DNA of 64,000 nt from Flavobacterium phragmitis (lineage in GTDB: Bacteria > Bacteroidota > Bacteroidia > Flavobacteriales > Flavobacteriaceae). The position numbers and the translations under genes were made by a program. The notes under the pieces were generated by a model. It saw nothing but the letters and a program-made list of their open reading frames with translations, was not told where the DNA came from and ran no database searches. Below, in pieces: positions 24,743-34,364 of this stretch. Position 1 is the first letter of the stretch; each line of letters starts with the position of its first letter. The DNA lies in NCBI RefSeq assembly GCF_900112575.1, contig NZ_FOMH01000014.1, forward strand, positions 92,263-156,262, written 5' to 3'.

Positions 24743-26656
24743 TTATGAGAATTGTGTCAATTGAAATTTACTCTTAATTAGTTCCTCGAGATCTTTCATT
24801 GGGGCTAAAGCATTTTTTAGTTTCTCCTTATCTGTTTTAGACATTTCTCTTAAATTGATATATTGACCAGAGTCGTCATTTTTTAAACCCTCAACAGTTC
24901 TAAATTTAGAAAGTGTTAGAAAAGCTTCAGCACAGCTTAAATAAATTTCAGCATTTTTAGAATCTGTTATTGCTAACTGCTTGAATCTTAAATAGGTGTT
25001 TTGTATTCCTTTTATATTTGCATTCAAAATTAATAAACGTGCGCCATCTATCAAAGGCATTAAGGCACGAGTTTTAATATCAAATTTTCCTTTATGAGGA
25101 CCTTCTTCTTCGATAATGAATTTCTTGAAGAAACTTAATGGTGAATTTCTTTTTAAAGCATCATTTCCTAAGAAATCAAAAAACAAAGTGTTATTTACAG
25201 CATTCTTGAAAATCACATTTTCTATGGCTTCTTCAATCTTTGGTTCTCCAAAAACAATTTCATAATCAAAGAAAATACTACTCAAATCATTACTGTTTTC
25301 ACCTGGAGTATTCATCCAGCTGTTGTATTGTTTTGTCCAGTCACTCAATGATTTACACCAAAGCATATTACTTCCCATATGGCCATTTGGACAATATTCG
25401 TAACCCACTTTTTCAAGGATAGAGGTAGTTCTTTTGGCTAATCTTAAGAAATAATCTTTTACTTCTCTGTATTTTTCAGGAGTAACATCTTCAAAAATCA
25501 AAATACTATCTTGGTCTGTCAGCAAAAGTTGTTCCTTACGCCCCTGACTACCAATGCTTAACCATGCGAAACGTGCAGGAGGGGAGCCCAAATCTAAAAT
25601 AGAAAGCTCTACGGCACGTTTGATAATAGCTAGATTGATTTCGCTTGCAATATTGCTGACATGCGAAATCGGAATATTTTTCTGAATTGAATTCTGAATC
25701 AAATCTGATAAACGATCACGAATTTGTTTTAAGTCTTTCGGAAGCTGAGAACGTTTTATTTCTTTAATTAAAACACCTGGGTTACTAGCTTGAGCAACAA
25801 TAAGATCGTGCTCGGAAATAATTCCTTTTACAACAGATTTACTTGTACCGTCTTTTGTAACACATAGGTGAGTTACATTATGTTTCAACATCAATAATTG
25901 TGCTTCTGCCAAAGAAACATTTTCCAAAACAGTTACAACTGGAGAAGACATAATTTTGTCGATAGTTTCCGTAATTGGGTAACGTCCAGTTGCGATTTTA
26001 GAAGACAAATCGGCATTTGTTACAATACCAATTGGGTGATTTTTTTCACAAATTATAATATTGTCGACCATTGCTTCAGTCATCATAATAGCGACATCTT
26101 TTACAATATGGCTGGCCTGAGTGGTTAGCGGCGAATTATTATAGTTAAGCGATTGAATGTATTGCATTTCAGATTGCTGATCGATATAATCAACATCAGA
26201 AATAAGTTTGCCATTAGAACTTACACTGTCTTTTGTATGGCGTGAATTGACTGCAAAACTCTCTAATAAAAAGTTTAAAACATCCGAATTATTAGCCACA
26301 AAAGGTCTAAAAACAGCGATTGGGATAGCATATATAATGCTTTCTTCTCGTGCTTTAGCCGTCATCATGTAGTTGTTTTTGGCAAAAAACGGGCGTAAAC
26401 CAAAAATATCACCTTCATGGCATTTGTTTATAATAGTTTCCTCAGCGTCAGCAATTGTTGTAAGATTGATTACACCAGAAGCTACGACATAAAAACTATC
26501 ATGAAGTGGATCATTATTTTGAAATAAGACCGCATGTTTTTCTAAATTAATAACACGAATATTGGTAGCAATATCCGATAATTCCTGAAAAGTTAAATTA
26601 TCAAAAGGTTTGTATTCCTTCAAAAAATCAGCAATATGCTCAGCAACTGTATTCAT
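24743..26656 (-). CDS. cNMP-binding, CBS-pair, DUF294 nucleotidyltransferase-like protein
   Basis: This is a 637-residue cytoplasmic signalling protein. Residues about 10-130 form a cyclic-nucleotide-binding-type domain (DSFYVVASGVINL, GDIFGLRPFF). Two CBS motifs follow at about 180-300 (NHPIGIVTNADLSSKI and VVKGIISEHDLIVAQ). Next is the DUF294 nucleotidyltransferase-like part with GSQGRKEQLLLTDQDSILIF at about 372-391, where the two Asp residues match GlnD-type metal binding. A helical C-terminal DUF294_C region closes the chain. It is co-transcribed with the exonuclease-like gene and is next to acs. Its substrate is not established. Confidence 0.9.
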   Translation of the reverse strand: MNTVAEHIADFLKEYKPFDNLTFQELSDIATNIRVINLEKHAVLFQNNDPLHDSFYVVASGVINLTTIADAEETIINKCHEGDIFGLRPFFAKNNYMMTAKAREESIIYAIPIAVFRPFVANNSDVLNFLLESFAVNSRHTKDSVSSNGKLISDVDYIDQQSEMQYIQSLNYNNSPLTTQASHIVKDVAIMMTEAMVDNIIICEKNHPIGIVTNADLSSKIATGRYPITETIDKIMSSPVVTVLENVSLAEAQLLMLKHNVTHLCVTKDGTSKSVVKGIISEHDLIVAQASNPGVLIKEIKRSQLPKDLKQIRDRLSDLIQNSIQKNIPISHVSNIASEINLAIIKRAVELSILDLGSPPARFAWLSIGSQGRKEQLLLTDQDSILIFEDVTPEKYREVKDYFLRLAKRTTSILEKVGYEYCPNGHMGSNMLWCKSLSDWTKQYNSWMNTPGENSNDLSSIFFDYEIVFGEPKIEEAIENVIFKNAVNNTLFFDFLGNDALKRNSPLSFFKKFIIEEEGPHKGKFDIKTRALMPLIDGARLLILNANIKGIQNTYLRFKQLAITDSKNAEIYLSCAEAFLTLSKFRTVEGLKNDDSGQYINLREMSKTDKEKLKNALAPMKDLEELIKSKFQLTQFS

Positions 26657-27446
26657 ACGTTTTTGATAAAATTTTAAAGTATCTAATGTAAAAATACTAA
26701 AATAAACTCTTACAATGAAAGCATCTTGATGAGAATCTGGTATATTTTAAAGAAATGTTAAGAATTACTGATAATAAGGCGTTAAAAGGTTTTTTTTAGA
26801 ATAAAAAACTTCAAATCATTTGTATTAAAATATTTCAATGATACGATTTATGAGAATCGAATAGAAATGAAGTCATTTTATTTTTTCGCAAATATGCGAT
26901 TCTGAATAATTGATTTAATAGTTTATCAAGTAAATTTTGGACACCAAATTTCTCTGAATTCTTAAAATCATTTTATCTGAGTATTTATAGCCTAAAAATC
27001 AAATTCTTGAGAATCGCTTAAAAATGAATTTATTTAATTTTTTTTGAAATATTGGATTCTCGTAAATGTTCTAGATTTTTATTCTTTTTAAATTATCTAG
27101 AGAATCTGTCAATTAATTTGAAATCGAGATTTTCTGAGAATGTTATAAAATGAAATTTTTAAGTATAATTTTCAAATATTGAATTCTCGATGATTTAATT
27201 TTAGAAGACAATTAAGAAGGTGAATGATATGAGAGGTTGAATTTAAAAATTATTGCGATATGGTAGAGTGAATAAAATCTTAGATTTTCTATTTTACATA
27301 ATATAAATTATAGGTCAAAAGTGAGTATTGTAAAAAGAAGTGCATTTCATATAGATTTACTTCAATTGTTTGACTTTCAGTTTTTTTATGTTCTGTTGTT
27401 TTTTTTATCTCTTCTAAAAAATTAGAAAAGCTGATAAAATAAAATG
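26657..27446. repeat. 790-bp AT-rich gene-free region with three 52-54-bp repeats bounded by GAGAATC/GATTCTC
   Basis: There is no convincing ORF. Three similar units occur at 26852-26903, 27009-27062 and 27136-27189. Each opens with GAGAAT, has AAAATGAA a few bases later, then a T-rich run, then AAATATTG or AAATATGC, and closes with ATTCT(C). Extra GAGAATC copies lie at 26731 and 27100. The inverted ends could form short hairpins. The units are diverged and spaced unequally (157 and 127 bp apart). The remaining sequence up to 27446 shows nothing I can name. Confidence 0.6.
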
Positions 27447-27830
27447 CTATTCATACAACTTATTCAATATAACTTCTTTAGGAACCAAATCAGCGCCACC
27501 GCGTTTTGTGAATTGTAAAACACTCTCATTTGTCAATAAAACTGCATTTGAAGAAATTCCGTCTTTGTCTTTCAGTTTAATCTGTGCTTTGTCATTATTT
27601 GGATATACATATCCTGTAACATCTAAAACTCCAGAATTTAGCTCTTTACGTTCACTCGTAATTTCTGCAGTGCCGACAATTGCATAATTAGACTGAGCAA
27701 TTGTAATTCTGAAAATGTAATCTTTTTTACAGTCTTTGCAATTCTCATTACTCCAGGTTCCAGAAAATCTGTTGCTTTGTGAGAATGATTTTAGTGAGAT
27801 CAAAAATGCGATAAAGAGAAACTTTTTCAT
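27447..27830 (-). CDS. Small secreted protein of unknown function
   Basis: I choose ATG 27830 (127 residues, MKKFLFIAFLISLKSFSQS), since this gives a clean signal peptide. The longer reading from 27884 adds 18 hydrophobic residues and overlaps a terminator. The mature part begins FSGTWSNENCKDCKKDYIF with a CxxC pair, followed by beta-strand-like sequence (YAIVGTAEITSE, LDVTGYVYPNND), suggesting a small beta-barrel or lipocalin-like fold. It is downstream of the gene at 27919 on the same strand but separated by a terminator. Confidence 0.6.
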   Translation of the reverse strand: MKKFLFIAFLISLKSFSQSNRFSGTWSNENCKDCKKDYIFRITIAQSNYAIVGTAEITSERKELNSGVLDVTGYVYPNNDKAQIKLKDKDGISSNAVLLTNESVLQFTKRGGADLVPKEVILNKLYE

Positions 27831-27871
27831 TGTAAACGGTTTTATTAGAAAATACGGATCAAATATAAACC

Positions 27872-27902
27872 AAAAAAGCATCACTATATTGTGATGCTTT
27901 TT
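27872..27902 (-). terminator. Intrinsic terminator of the gene at 27919-28335
   Basis: AAAAAAGCATCAC pairs with GTGATGCTTTTT around a six-base loop. Read on the - strand it ends in a T-run, 17 bp after the stop codon. Confidence 0.75.
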
Positions 27903-27918
27903 GATGGTTGGACAAAAT

Positions 27919-28335
27919 TTACAATTTCTTCAAGTAAACTGATTTTCCGTTTAAGGAAACATCAATCTGATTTGTTTTTTCGTTAAAAGTTGTTCTCAAA
28001 GCATTTCCGTTAAATATCGTAACGTCACCATGTACATGACCGGTTTCATTTGAGACATAATCAAATTTAACTTTTTTGTTGTCTGGTTCAATGCCTAATT
28101 TGTAACTTGAAAATTTTGTTCCTCTTAAATCAAAGTCTTGTTGTGAATCGATAATGTTTCCGTCGGCGTAAAAATTAGTAACAGATTTACTCAATGTAAT
28201 ATCAGGATAATACTGATTTACTTTTTTTAGAAGTTCATATTGTGCCGTGCTTGCATCTTCTTGTTTTGATGTAATAGTTTGTCCAAATGAAACTGATGCG
28301 CATAAAACTGCTACTAGTAAAAGGTACTTTTTCAT
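27919..28335 (-). CDS. Small secreted protein of unknown function
   Basis: The 138-residue product has a signal peptide (MKKYLLLVAVLCASVSFGQ). The mature part includes YADGNIIDSQQDFDLRGTKF and GHVHGDVTIFNG, mostly beta by composition. No cysteine, catalytic motif or family is recognised. It is divergent from the MFS gene at 28480 with a 144-bp gap containing a -7 box for that gene. Confidence 0.55.
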   Translation of the reverse strand: MKKYLLLVAVLCASVSFGQTITSKQEDASTAQYELLKKVNQYYPDITLSKSVTNFYADGNIIDSQQDFDLRGTKFSSYKLGIEPDNKKVKFDYVSNETGHVHGDVTIFNGNALRTTFNEKTNQIDVSLNGKSVYLKKL

Positions 28336-28442
28336 AATTTTTAATTTAAAGATTAATAAATGTTTATACCAAATTATACTGGTAATGACTTTAATTTATG
28401 GTTATAAACTCAATGAAGTTCTATAACAAGTTACGAAATCTT

Positions 28443-28450
28443 TACCTTTG
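28443..28450 (+). promoter_or_regulatory. -7 box for the MFS transporter gene
   Basis: TACCTTTG fits TAnnTTTG and lies 29 bp before the ATG at 28480. I see no TTTG at the usual upstream distance. Confidence 0.45.
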
Positions 28451-28479
28451 CAAAAAATTAAAAGCCTTTTTTTAAGAAA

Positions 28480-29709
28480 ATGACAACAAAAAAATATATT
28501 AAACTTATCCTTATTTTAGGTTCTTTAACCGCCCTTGGCCCTTTTTCAATTGACATGTATCTGCCTGGTTTCTCTGGAATTGCAAAAGATTTAAATACAA
28601 CTGTGGCAAAAGTCTCCATGAGTTTGTCCAGTTATTTTATAGGAATTTCGGCAGGACAATTGCTTTATGGACCATTATTAGATCGTTTTGGTCGCAAAAA
28701 ACCTTTATTTATTGGTCTTTTGGTTTACATTTTGGCGTCTTTAGGATGTATTTATGTTTCTGATATTGATGCTTTTATCCTGCTTCGTTTTATTCAAGCC
28801 ATTGGAAGTTGTGCGGCAACTGTGGCTTCTGTTGCTATGGTTCGTGATTTATTTCCTGTAAAAGATATACCAAAAGTATTTTCTCTTTTAATGCTTGTAG
28901 TTGGGCTTTCGCCAATGCTGGCGCCCACAATTGGTGGTTATGTTACCGAAGATTTGGGCTGGCATGCTGTATTCTTTATATTAATGTGTATGGGAATTGT
29001 AATTTTAGTTGCATCACAAATTGGCCTTCCTGATACATATAGACCAGACACGACTATTTCATTAAAACCTAAACCTATTATTACGAACTTTTTATCTGTT
29101 TTAAAAGAGCCTCAATTTTATACGTATGCTTTTACTGGAGCAATCGCTTTTTCTGGATTGTTTTCCTATGTAGCAGCTTCTCCACTTATTTTTATGGATA
29201 TTTATAAAGTAGATGCTAAAACTTATGGATGGATTTTTGCTTTAATGTCGGTTAGTTTCATTGGTTCTAGTCAGTTGAATTCTATATTATTAAAGAGATT
29301 TTCAAGCGAACAAATGATTTTCGGTGCTTTGATTTCACAGTCTGTTATCAGTGTTGTTTTTTTGATTTTAGCTCTAAATGATCTTTTAGGATTGTATGAA
29401 ACTATTGGAATGTTATTTTTATTCTTAGCATGTTTAGGAATTTCAAATCCGAACACAGCTGGATTAACATTAGCGCCTTTTGCTAAAAATACTGGAAGTG
29501 CCTCAGCCTTAATGGGAGCTATTCAGTTAGGTTTAGGTGCTTTGGCGTCATTTGCAATTGGAGTTTTTGTAAAAGATTCTGTTGCACCAATGGTTGCTGT
29601 AATGACGACAACGACTATTACGGCGTTCATAATTCTAAATATCGGAAAACGATTCATCAAAAATAAAGTGACAATTTCTGATAGTGATGATGTGATGATT
29701 GGTCATTAA
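28480..29709 (+). CDS. MFS drug-efflux transporter, Bcr/CflA family
   Basis: The 409-residue protein has about 12 hydrophobic segments. Near the N-terminus, LGPFSIDMYLPGF is the hallmark of the Bcr/CflA drug:proton antiporters. The MFS motif A loop LLDRFGRKKPLFIG lies between helices 2 and 3, and motif C-like glycines lie in helix 5 (LVVGLSPMLAPTIGG). Substrates in the family include bicyclomycin and chloramphenicol-type drugs; the substrate here is not predictable. It is a single gene ended by a terminator at 29780. Confidence 0.9.
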   Translation: MTTKKYIKLILILGSLTALGPFSIDMYLPGFSGIAKDLNTTVAKVSMSLSSYFIGISAGQLLYGPLLDRFGRKKPLFIGLLVYILASLGCIYVSDIDAFILLRFIQAIGSCAATVASVAMVRDLFPVKDIPKVFSLLMLVVGLSPMLAPTIGGYVTEDLGWHAVFFILMCMGIVILVASQIGLPDTYRPDTTISLKPKPIITNFLSVLKEPQFYTYAFTGAIAFSGLFSYVAASPLIFMDIYKVDAKTYGWIFALMSVSFIGSSQLNSILLKRFSSEQMIFGALISQSVISVVFLILALNDLLGLYETIGMLFLFLACLGISNPNTAGLTLAPFAKNTGSASALMGAIQLGLGALASFAIGVFVKDSVAPMVAVMTTTTITAFIILNIGKRFIKNKVTISDSDDVMIGH

Positions 29710-29779
29710 AAAGTGGAAATTCCAATTTTTTAAATTCCAAATTCAAAAACTTGAAAAGTTATTTTAGTTACACTAAACG

Positions 29780-29812
29780 AAAAGCCGAAATCTAAGATTT
29801 CGGCTTTTTTTA
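29780..29812. terminator. Bidirectional terminator between the MFS and NDH-2 genes
   Basis: AAAAGCCGAAAT pairs with ATTTCGGCTTTTTT and has A/T runs on both sides, between convergent genes. ATTCC/GGAAT repeat words flank it at 29715-29750 and 29820-29855. Confidence 0.8.
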
Positions 29813-29862
29813 TAACGCATTCCTTTGGAATTTGGAATTTTAGTATTGGAATTTAAAAAATG

Positions 29863-31128
29863 CTAGTTTTGTGTTTTTTTATCAGGTCTGATGATCATTC
29901 TAAGAGATTGATCTTTTGCGAAATAAGCCACCATCCAATTCCAGAAAGTATTTAATCTGTTTCTATAAGTGATCAAAGAAATCAAGTGAATAAACAGCCA
30001 AATAATCCAGGCGAAGAAACCTTTAAAGTGCCATTTTGGACTTGGCAAATCCACAACAGCTTTTGCTTTTCCGATAATTGCCATAGAACCTTTATCTTTG
30101 TAAGCGAATGGTTTAAGCGGTTTGTTGGTAACCATTGCTTTAAAGTTTTTAGCCAGATTTAATCCTTGTTGGATTGCAACTTGTGCAACCTGTGGATGTC
30201 CATCAGGAAAATTTTTATCTCCAGCTGTAATAGCAGTATCACCAATTGCATAAATATTATCTACACCATTTACTTTATTAAATTCGTCAGTGGCCATACG
30301 TCTTCCACGGCCATAGCTTTCTTTTGGAATTCCTTCGAAAATTTTAGCCGAAACTCCCGCTGCCCAAATTAAGTTTTTGGTTTTGATGGTTTCTCCGTTT
30401 TCAAACATTACAGTGTCATCGACATAATCAACTACCTTAGTATTTAATTTTACCACAACTCCTAATTTAGTTAAGGCTTCCAAAGTATCTTTTTGAGATT
30501 CTTTGCTCATTGGTGCTAATAAAGCATCGCCACCGTCAACCAAATAAACATTACTTGCAGAAGTGTCTAATTCAGGATATTCCTTTAATAGGATATTTTT
30601 ACGCATTTCGGCAAACATACCAGAAACCTCCACTCCTGTTGGCCCCCCTCCTGCTACCACGATTGTAAGTAATTTACGTCTTTTGCGCATATCTTTACAA
30701 ATAGCAGCTTTTTCAAGGTTTTTAAGCAGTGTATTACGCATTACGATGGCATCATTTAAGGTTTTCATCGGAATGGCATTTTTCATTACGTTTTCCATAC
30801 CAAAATAACTCGTTTCTGCTCCAGTGGCAAAAACAAGATAATCGTATTCCAATTCTCCGTTGCTTAAAGTGATTTTCTTTTCAGCAGGAGAAACAGATAA
30901 TAATTCGCCTAAACGGAAACTAAGATTCTTTTTACCAGCGAAAAATTTTCTAAATGGATAACTAATGCTCGATGGCTCTAAAAAAGCCGTAGCAACTTGA
31001 TATATAAGTGGTGGGAAAAAGTTATAATTATTTTTGTCTACAAGGGTTACTTGTATTTGAGGCTGATTTACAAGCTCTTTTGCAAGATTGATTCCTGCAA
31101 ATCCGCCTCCAATAATGACTATTTTCAT
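29863..31128 (-). CDS. Type II NADH:quinone dehydrogenase-like flavoprotein
   Basis: I choose ATG 31128 (421 residues). The N-terminus MKIVIIGGGFAGINLAKEL is the FAD-binding Rossmann motif; the reading from 31176 would bury it behind 16 extra residues. A second dinucleotide motif, VVAGGGPTGVEVSGMFAEM (about residue 170), binds NADH. AIGDTAI near 300 contacts FAD. QVAQVAIQQGLNLAKN is typical of NDH-2. The C-terminal GFFAWIIWLFIHLISLI is a membrane-associating helix region. It passes electrons from NADH to quinone without proton pumping. Confidence 0.9.
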   Translation of the reverse strand: MKIVIIGGGFAGINLAKELVNQPQIQVTLVDKNNYNFFPPLIYQVATAFLEPSSISYPFRKFFAGKKNLSFRLGELLSVSPAEKKITLSNGELEYDYLVFATGAETSYFGMENVMKNAIPMKTLNDAIVMRNTLLKNLEKAAICKDMRKRRKLLTIVVAGGGPTGVEVSGMFAEMRKNILLKEYPELDTSASNVYLVDGGDALLAPMSKESQKDTLEALTKLGVVVKLNTKVVDYVDDTVMFENGETIKTKNLIWAAGVSAKIFEGIPKESYGRGRRMATDEFNKVNGVDNIYAIGDTAITAGDKNFPDGHPQVAQVAIQQGLNLAKNFKAMVTNKPLKPFAYKDKGSMAIIGKAKAVVDLPSPKWHFKGFFAWIIWLFIHLISLITYRNRLNTFWNWMVAYFAKDQSLRMIIRPDKKTQN

Positions 31129-31207
31129 ATGGTTGTAATTAATAGGATTATAGAATAATTCCTTATAAAAGTACAACTTTAATATACAATGACAAAAGTC
31201 ATATTAT

Positions 31208-32542
31208 TTACTTTTTGAATTTTTTAACTGTTTTATCAACTATATCGATTTTGTTCTGTAAGACATAACTTGCCATTAATTTCTCGATTAGTTCTTCTTT
31301 CGTTAAATGATGAAAAACGGTTTTCACTTTTGTTTTTAAATCGGCAGAAAGATCATGATTTGGTTTTGTTTTGAAGATTTGTTTGGCCCACAAAAGCATG
31401 TTGTTTTCTTCAAGACTTGCTGCAGTTGGTTTTTTAAACTCAGAAAATTTAATTCCTAATTCTCTTTCGAAATCGGCAATTTCGAAAACTTCTTCCTGCT
31501 GTAAAACAGTCAGAGAAAGTCCTTTTGCCCCTGCCCTTGCCGTTCTTCCACTTCTGTGCACATAATTTTCGTAAGTATCAGGTAAATGATAATTGATTAC
31601 GTACGAAATCTCTTTTACATCAATTCCTCTCGCTGCTAAATCGGTTGCGACCAGAATATTGATATGACCTTCACGAAACTGTTCCATTATTCTGTCACGA
31701 ATTCCCTGAGTTAAGCTTCCATGAAGCGCGCCTGACGAAAATTTGTTAATCGCCAAATTTTTAGCCAATTTATTAACTGCCGCTTTTGTTTTACAGAAAA
31801 TAATTCCTCTTTCTCCTTCTCTTGAATTTAAGAAATGCATTAAAACTTCTAGTTTCTCAATAGGGTCAACTACAATATACTCGTGATCTATTCCTTCGTT
31901 TCCAACGGTTTCCATATTAGCACTAATCTGCACTACATTTTTGTTCAAATAATTCTGAATCAATTGTTTGATAGCACCTGGAAGTGTTGCTGAAAATAAC
32001 AGCGTTCGACGTTTTTTAGGAAGCTCGGTAACAATTTCGTCCAAACCTTCTTTTAGAATGGCAATCATTTCGTCTGCTTCGTCTAAAACCAAATATTCAG
32101 TAGTTTTTAAATCAATTGCTTTGCGCTGAATCAAATCTATTAAACGTCCCGGAGTTGCTACAACAATCTGTGCGCCTTCTTTTAGTCTTTCTATTTGTGG
32201 TTTTATTGGAGTTCCTCCACAAATAGAAACAATAGATATACCAGGAATATATTTTGCAAAACCTTCTAAATTTCGAACAATCTGCTGTCCTAATTCTCTT
32301 GTTGGAACTAAAATAACAGCCTGAACCAAAACGGATTCCGAATTAACCAATTGCAATAATGGAAGTCCAAAAGCAGCTGTTTTTCCGGTTCCAGTTTTGG
32401 CTAAACCAACTATATCGTGATTTTCGTTCAAGAATAACGGAATGGTTTTCTGCTGAATTTCTGTTGGTTCAACGATATTTAAATCTCCTAAAGCTTTTAA
32501 AATCGGAGCCGAGATTCCTAATGTAGAGAATGGTTTAGACAT
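31208..32542 (-). CDS. DEAD-box ATP-dependent RNA helicase
   Basis: The 444-residue protein shows the standard motifs: Q motif (IVEPTEIQQKTIP), Walker A AKTGTGKT, Ia PTRELGQQ, DEAD in LVLDEADEM, SAT in LFSATLP, and motif VI HRSGRTARAG. The short C-terminal tail of about 75 residues, with a basic end, fits the RhlE-like housekeeping helicases. Role inferred: RNA unwinding in ribosome assembly or decay. It lies 79 bp upstream of the NDH-2 start on the same strand; co-transcription is possible. Confidence 0.93.
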   Translation of the reverse strand: MSKPFSTLGISAPILKALGDLNIVEPTEIQQKTIPLFLNENHDIVGLAKTGTGKTAAFGLPLLQLVNSESVLVQAVILVPTRELGQQIVRNLEGFAKYIPGISIVSICGGTPIKPQIERLKEGAQIVVATPGRLIDLIQRKAIDLKTTEYLVLDEADEMIAILKEGLDEIVTELPKKRRTLLFSATLPGAIKQLIQNYLNKNVVQISANMETVGNEGIDHEYIVVDPIEKLEVLMHFLNSREGERGIIFCKTKAAVNKLAKNLAINKFSSGALHGSLTQGIRDRIMEQFREGHINILVATDLAARGIDVKEISYVINYHLPDTYENYVHRSGRTARAGAKGLSLTVLQQEEVFEIADFERELGIKFSEFKKPTAASLEENNMLLWAKQIFKTKPNHDLSADLKTKVKTVFHHLTKEELIEKLMASYVLQNKIDIVDKTVKKFKK

Positions 32543-32560
32543 GTTCTTTAATTTTGTTTA

Positions 32561-32698
32561 AAGTTTCAGGTTTCAAGTTACACCAAAAACTTAATAAGTT
32601 GAAAGGAGAAATTACATTTACTATGAAATGCTATTTCTCCTTTTATAAATTATAATACTGTTTTAGATTCCAACAACTTGAAATAGGAAACCTGAAAC
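32561..32698. repeat. Nested palindrome between the two helicase genes
   Basis: The outer arms AAGTTTCAGGTTTCAAGTT (32561-32579) and AACTTGAAATAGGAAACCTG (from 32675) pair imperfectly. An inner pair, AAAGGAGAAATTACATTT near 32601 with AAATGCTATTTCTCCTTTT near 32626, forms a second stem. The words recall the ilvB-ilvN palindrome and the 10928 element. Confidence 0.6.
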
Positions 32699-32716
32699 AA
32701 ATAAAACTTTAAATTA

Positions 32717-34255
32717 TCAATCCGGCTCATTCATGATTTTCTCACGATATTTTTTACCAATTAATAAAGTTAATCTTTGTTTGTAATCATCAACCAGCCA
32801 TTCGCGGTAGTTTTTACTGCATTGGCTCAAACATTTTGAATAACGTTTGATACGGTCTTCAATATCATCATCCAGTTCTTTTGCCAGCATTTTAGCTTCC
32901 TGAAGTGTTTCTGTATTATCAACGCACATTCCGGCATGCTGATCCAGAGATTTATCTAAAACAACTTTAGAACGAAGATTCTGCTTGATGATTAATTTGT
33001 GCTCTTCATCAACATCAAAACTTACATCTGCCGTTTTGCTGAATTTCGCACGTAATTCTGGTGGCATGCTGTATTTGAAAAACATCTCGATTTCATGATC
33101 ATCACGAAGATTCTCCAAATAAAACTCTGGAGATTTAAAAATATGCTGCCAGTTTACAGGATCGCTCCATAAACCAAAACGAGCTGCATTATTTCCTAAA
33201 TCGATAACCGTAAACTCATCTTTTCCTGGCAGTTTACGAGAACCACGCCCAATCATCTGAAAATATAAGGTCAACGATTTTGTTGCTCTGTTTAAGATGA
33301 TAGTTTCTACAGTAGGTTCATCAAAACCAGTTGTCAAAATTCCGACAGAAGTCAAAATCGCGTCTGGAGTCTTTTTAAACCATTGTAAAATATCTTTACG
33401 TTCTTCAGAACTGCTTGTGTTATCAAGGTGTCTGATATCGTAACCTGCTTCTCTAAAGGTTTCATAAACATATAATGAAGTATGAATACCATTATTAAAA
33501 ATTAAGGTTTTCTTACCTAAAGAACGCTCTGTATAAGCATGAAGCAGTTTTTCCTGCATTAAGGTATTGGTATATAAATCATCAGATGATTTTACGGTAT
33601 AATCACCATTAATACCAACTTTTAACGAAGTTAATCCAACATCATAACTGTAAGTTGTCGCTCTTGCCAAAAATCCTTTATCAATCAATGAACCAATAGT
33701 ATCTCCCACAATAAGTTCGTGGTAACTTTGGTGCATTGGCAGTTTTATATTAGAACTCAAAGGCGTTGCTGTTACTCCAAGAATAAAAGCATTTTTAAAT
33801 GAGTTTAATAATTTTCTAAACGAATTGTAATGTGCCTCGTCAATAATAACCAAACCAATATTATCCAGATGAAGTTTTTCATCGTTAATACGGTTTTTCA
33901 AAGTTTCGACCATTGCCACAAAACAAGAAAAATCATTCTGATCAGGCAGTTCTTTTACTTTACTATTGATTATTTTGTTTGTAACGCCAAAACCAGTCAA
34001 CATTTTTGAAGTTTGTTTACATAATTCGATACGGTGCGTTAAAACAACCACTTTTTTATCATTGTTGGATAAATAGCGGCGAACGATTTCAGAAAATATT
34101 ACTGTTTTTCCTCCTCCAGTTGGAAGCTGATACAGTAAATGGTGTTTCGGAGGAGCATTGTCTAAACGGTCAAAAATAGCATCAATATCGCCTTTTTGGT
34201 ATGCATATAGTTCTTTCTTCTCTTGTCTTTCTATTTCTAAAGTGTTTTGAGACAT
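32717..34255 (-). CDS. Superfamily 2 DEAD/DEAH helicase (restriction-helicase-like, SSL2/RadD type)
   Basis: The 512-residue protein starts with a Q-tip region (AYQKGDIDAIFDRL) and Walker A LPTGGGKTVIFSEI (about 48). DEAH is in LVIIDEAHYN and motif III in GVTATPL. Motif VI is MIGRGSRK. These are the features of helicases annotated as type III restriction res-subunit or RadD-like. No methyltransferase or specificity gene is nearby and no nuclease motif is visible, so a restriction role is not supported. DNA repair or general duplex processing is more likely. Confidence 0.85.
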   Translation of the reverse strand: MSQNTLEIERQEKKELYAYQKGDIDAIFDRLDNAPPKHHLLYQLPTGGGKTVIFSEIVRRYLSNNDKKVVVLTHRIELCKQTSKMLTGFGVTNKIINSKVKELPDQNDFSCFVAMVETLKNRINDEKLHLDNIGLVIIDEAHYNSFRKLLNSFKNAFILGVTATPLSSNIKLPMHQSYHELIVGDTIGSLIDKGFLARATTYSYDVGLTSLKVGINGDYTVKSSDDLYTNTLMQEKLLHAYTERSLGKKTLIFNNGIHTSLYVYETFREAGYDIRHLDNTSSSEERKDILQWFKKTPDAILTSVGILTTGFDEPTVETIILNRATKSLTLYFQMIGRGSRKLPGKDEFTVIDLGNNAARFGLWSDPVNWQHIFKSPEFYLENLRDDHEIEMFFKYSMPPELRAKFSKTADVSFDVDEEHKLIIKQNLRSKVVLDKSLDQHAGMCVDNTETLQEAKMLAKELDDDIEDRIKRYSKCLSQCSKNYREWLVDDYKQRLTLLIGKKYREKIMNEPD

Positions 34256-34364
34256 TGTTTATTTTTGGATTTTTGCAAAAATACATCGAAAAAACAGTTT
34301 TTCATCTTTTTTTAACCTAAAATAAATGTTTTTTTTAAACTAAGATTTTTTATGAGGAAGGCTT

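Noticed and set aside
26852..27189. Spaced repeats that could be a degenerate CRISPR array
   Set aside because: The units are diverged, 52-54 bp long with inverted ends, and unequally spaced (127 and 157 bp); no cas genes are near.
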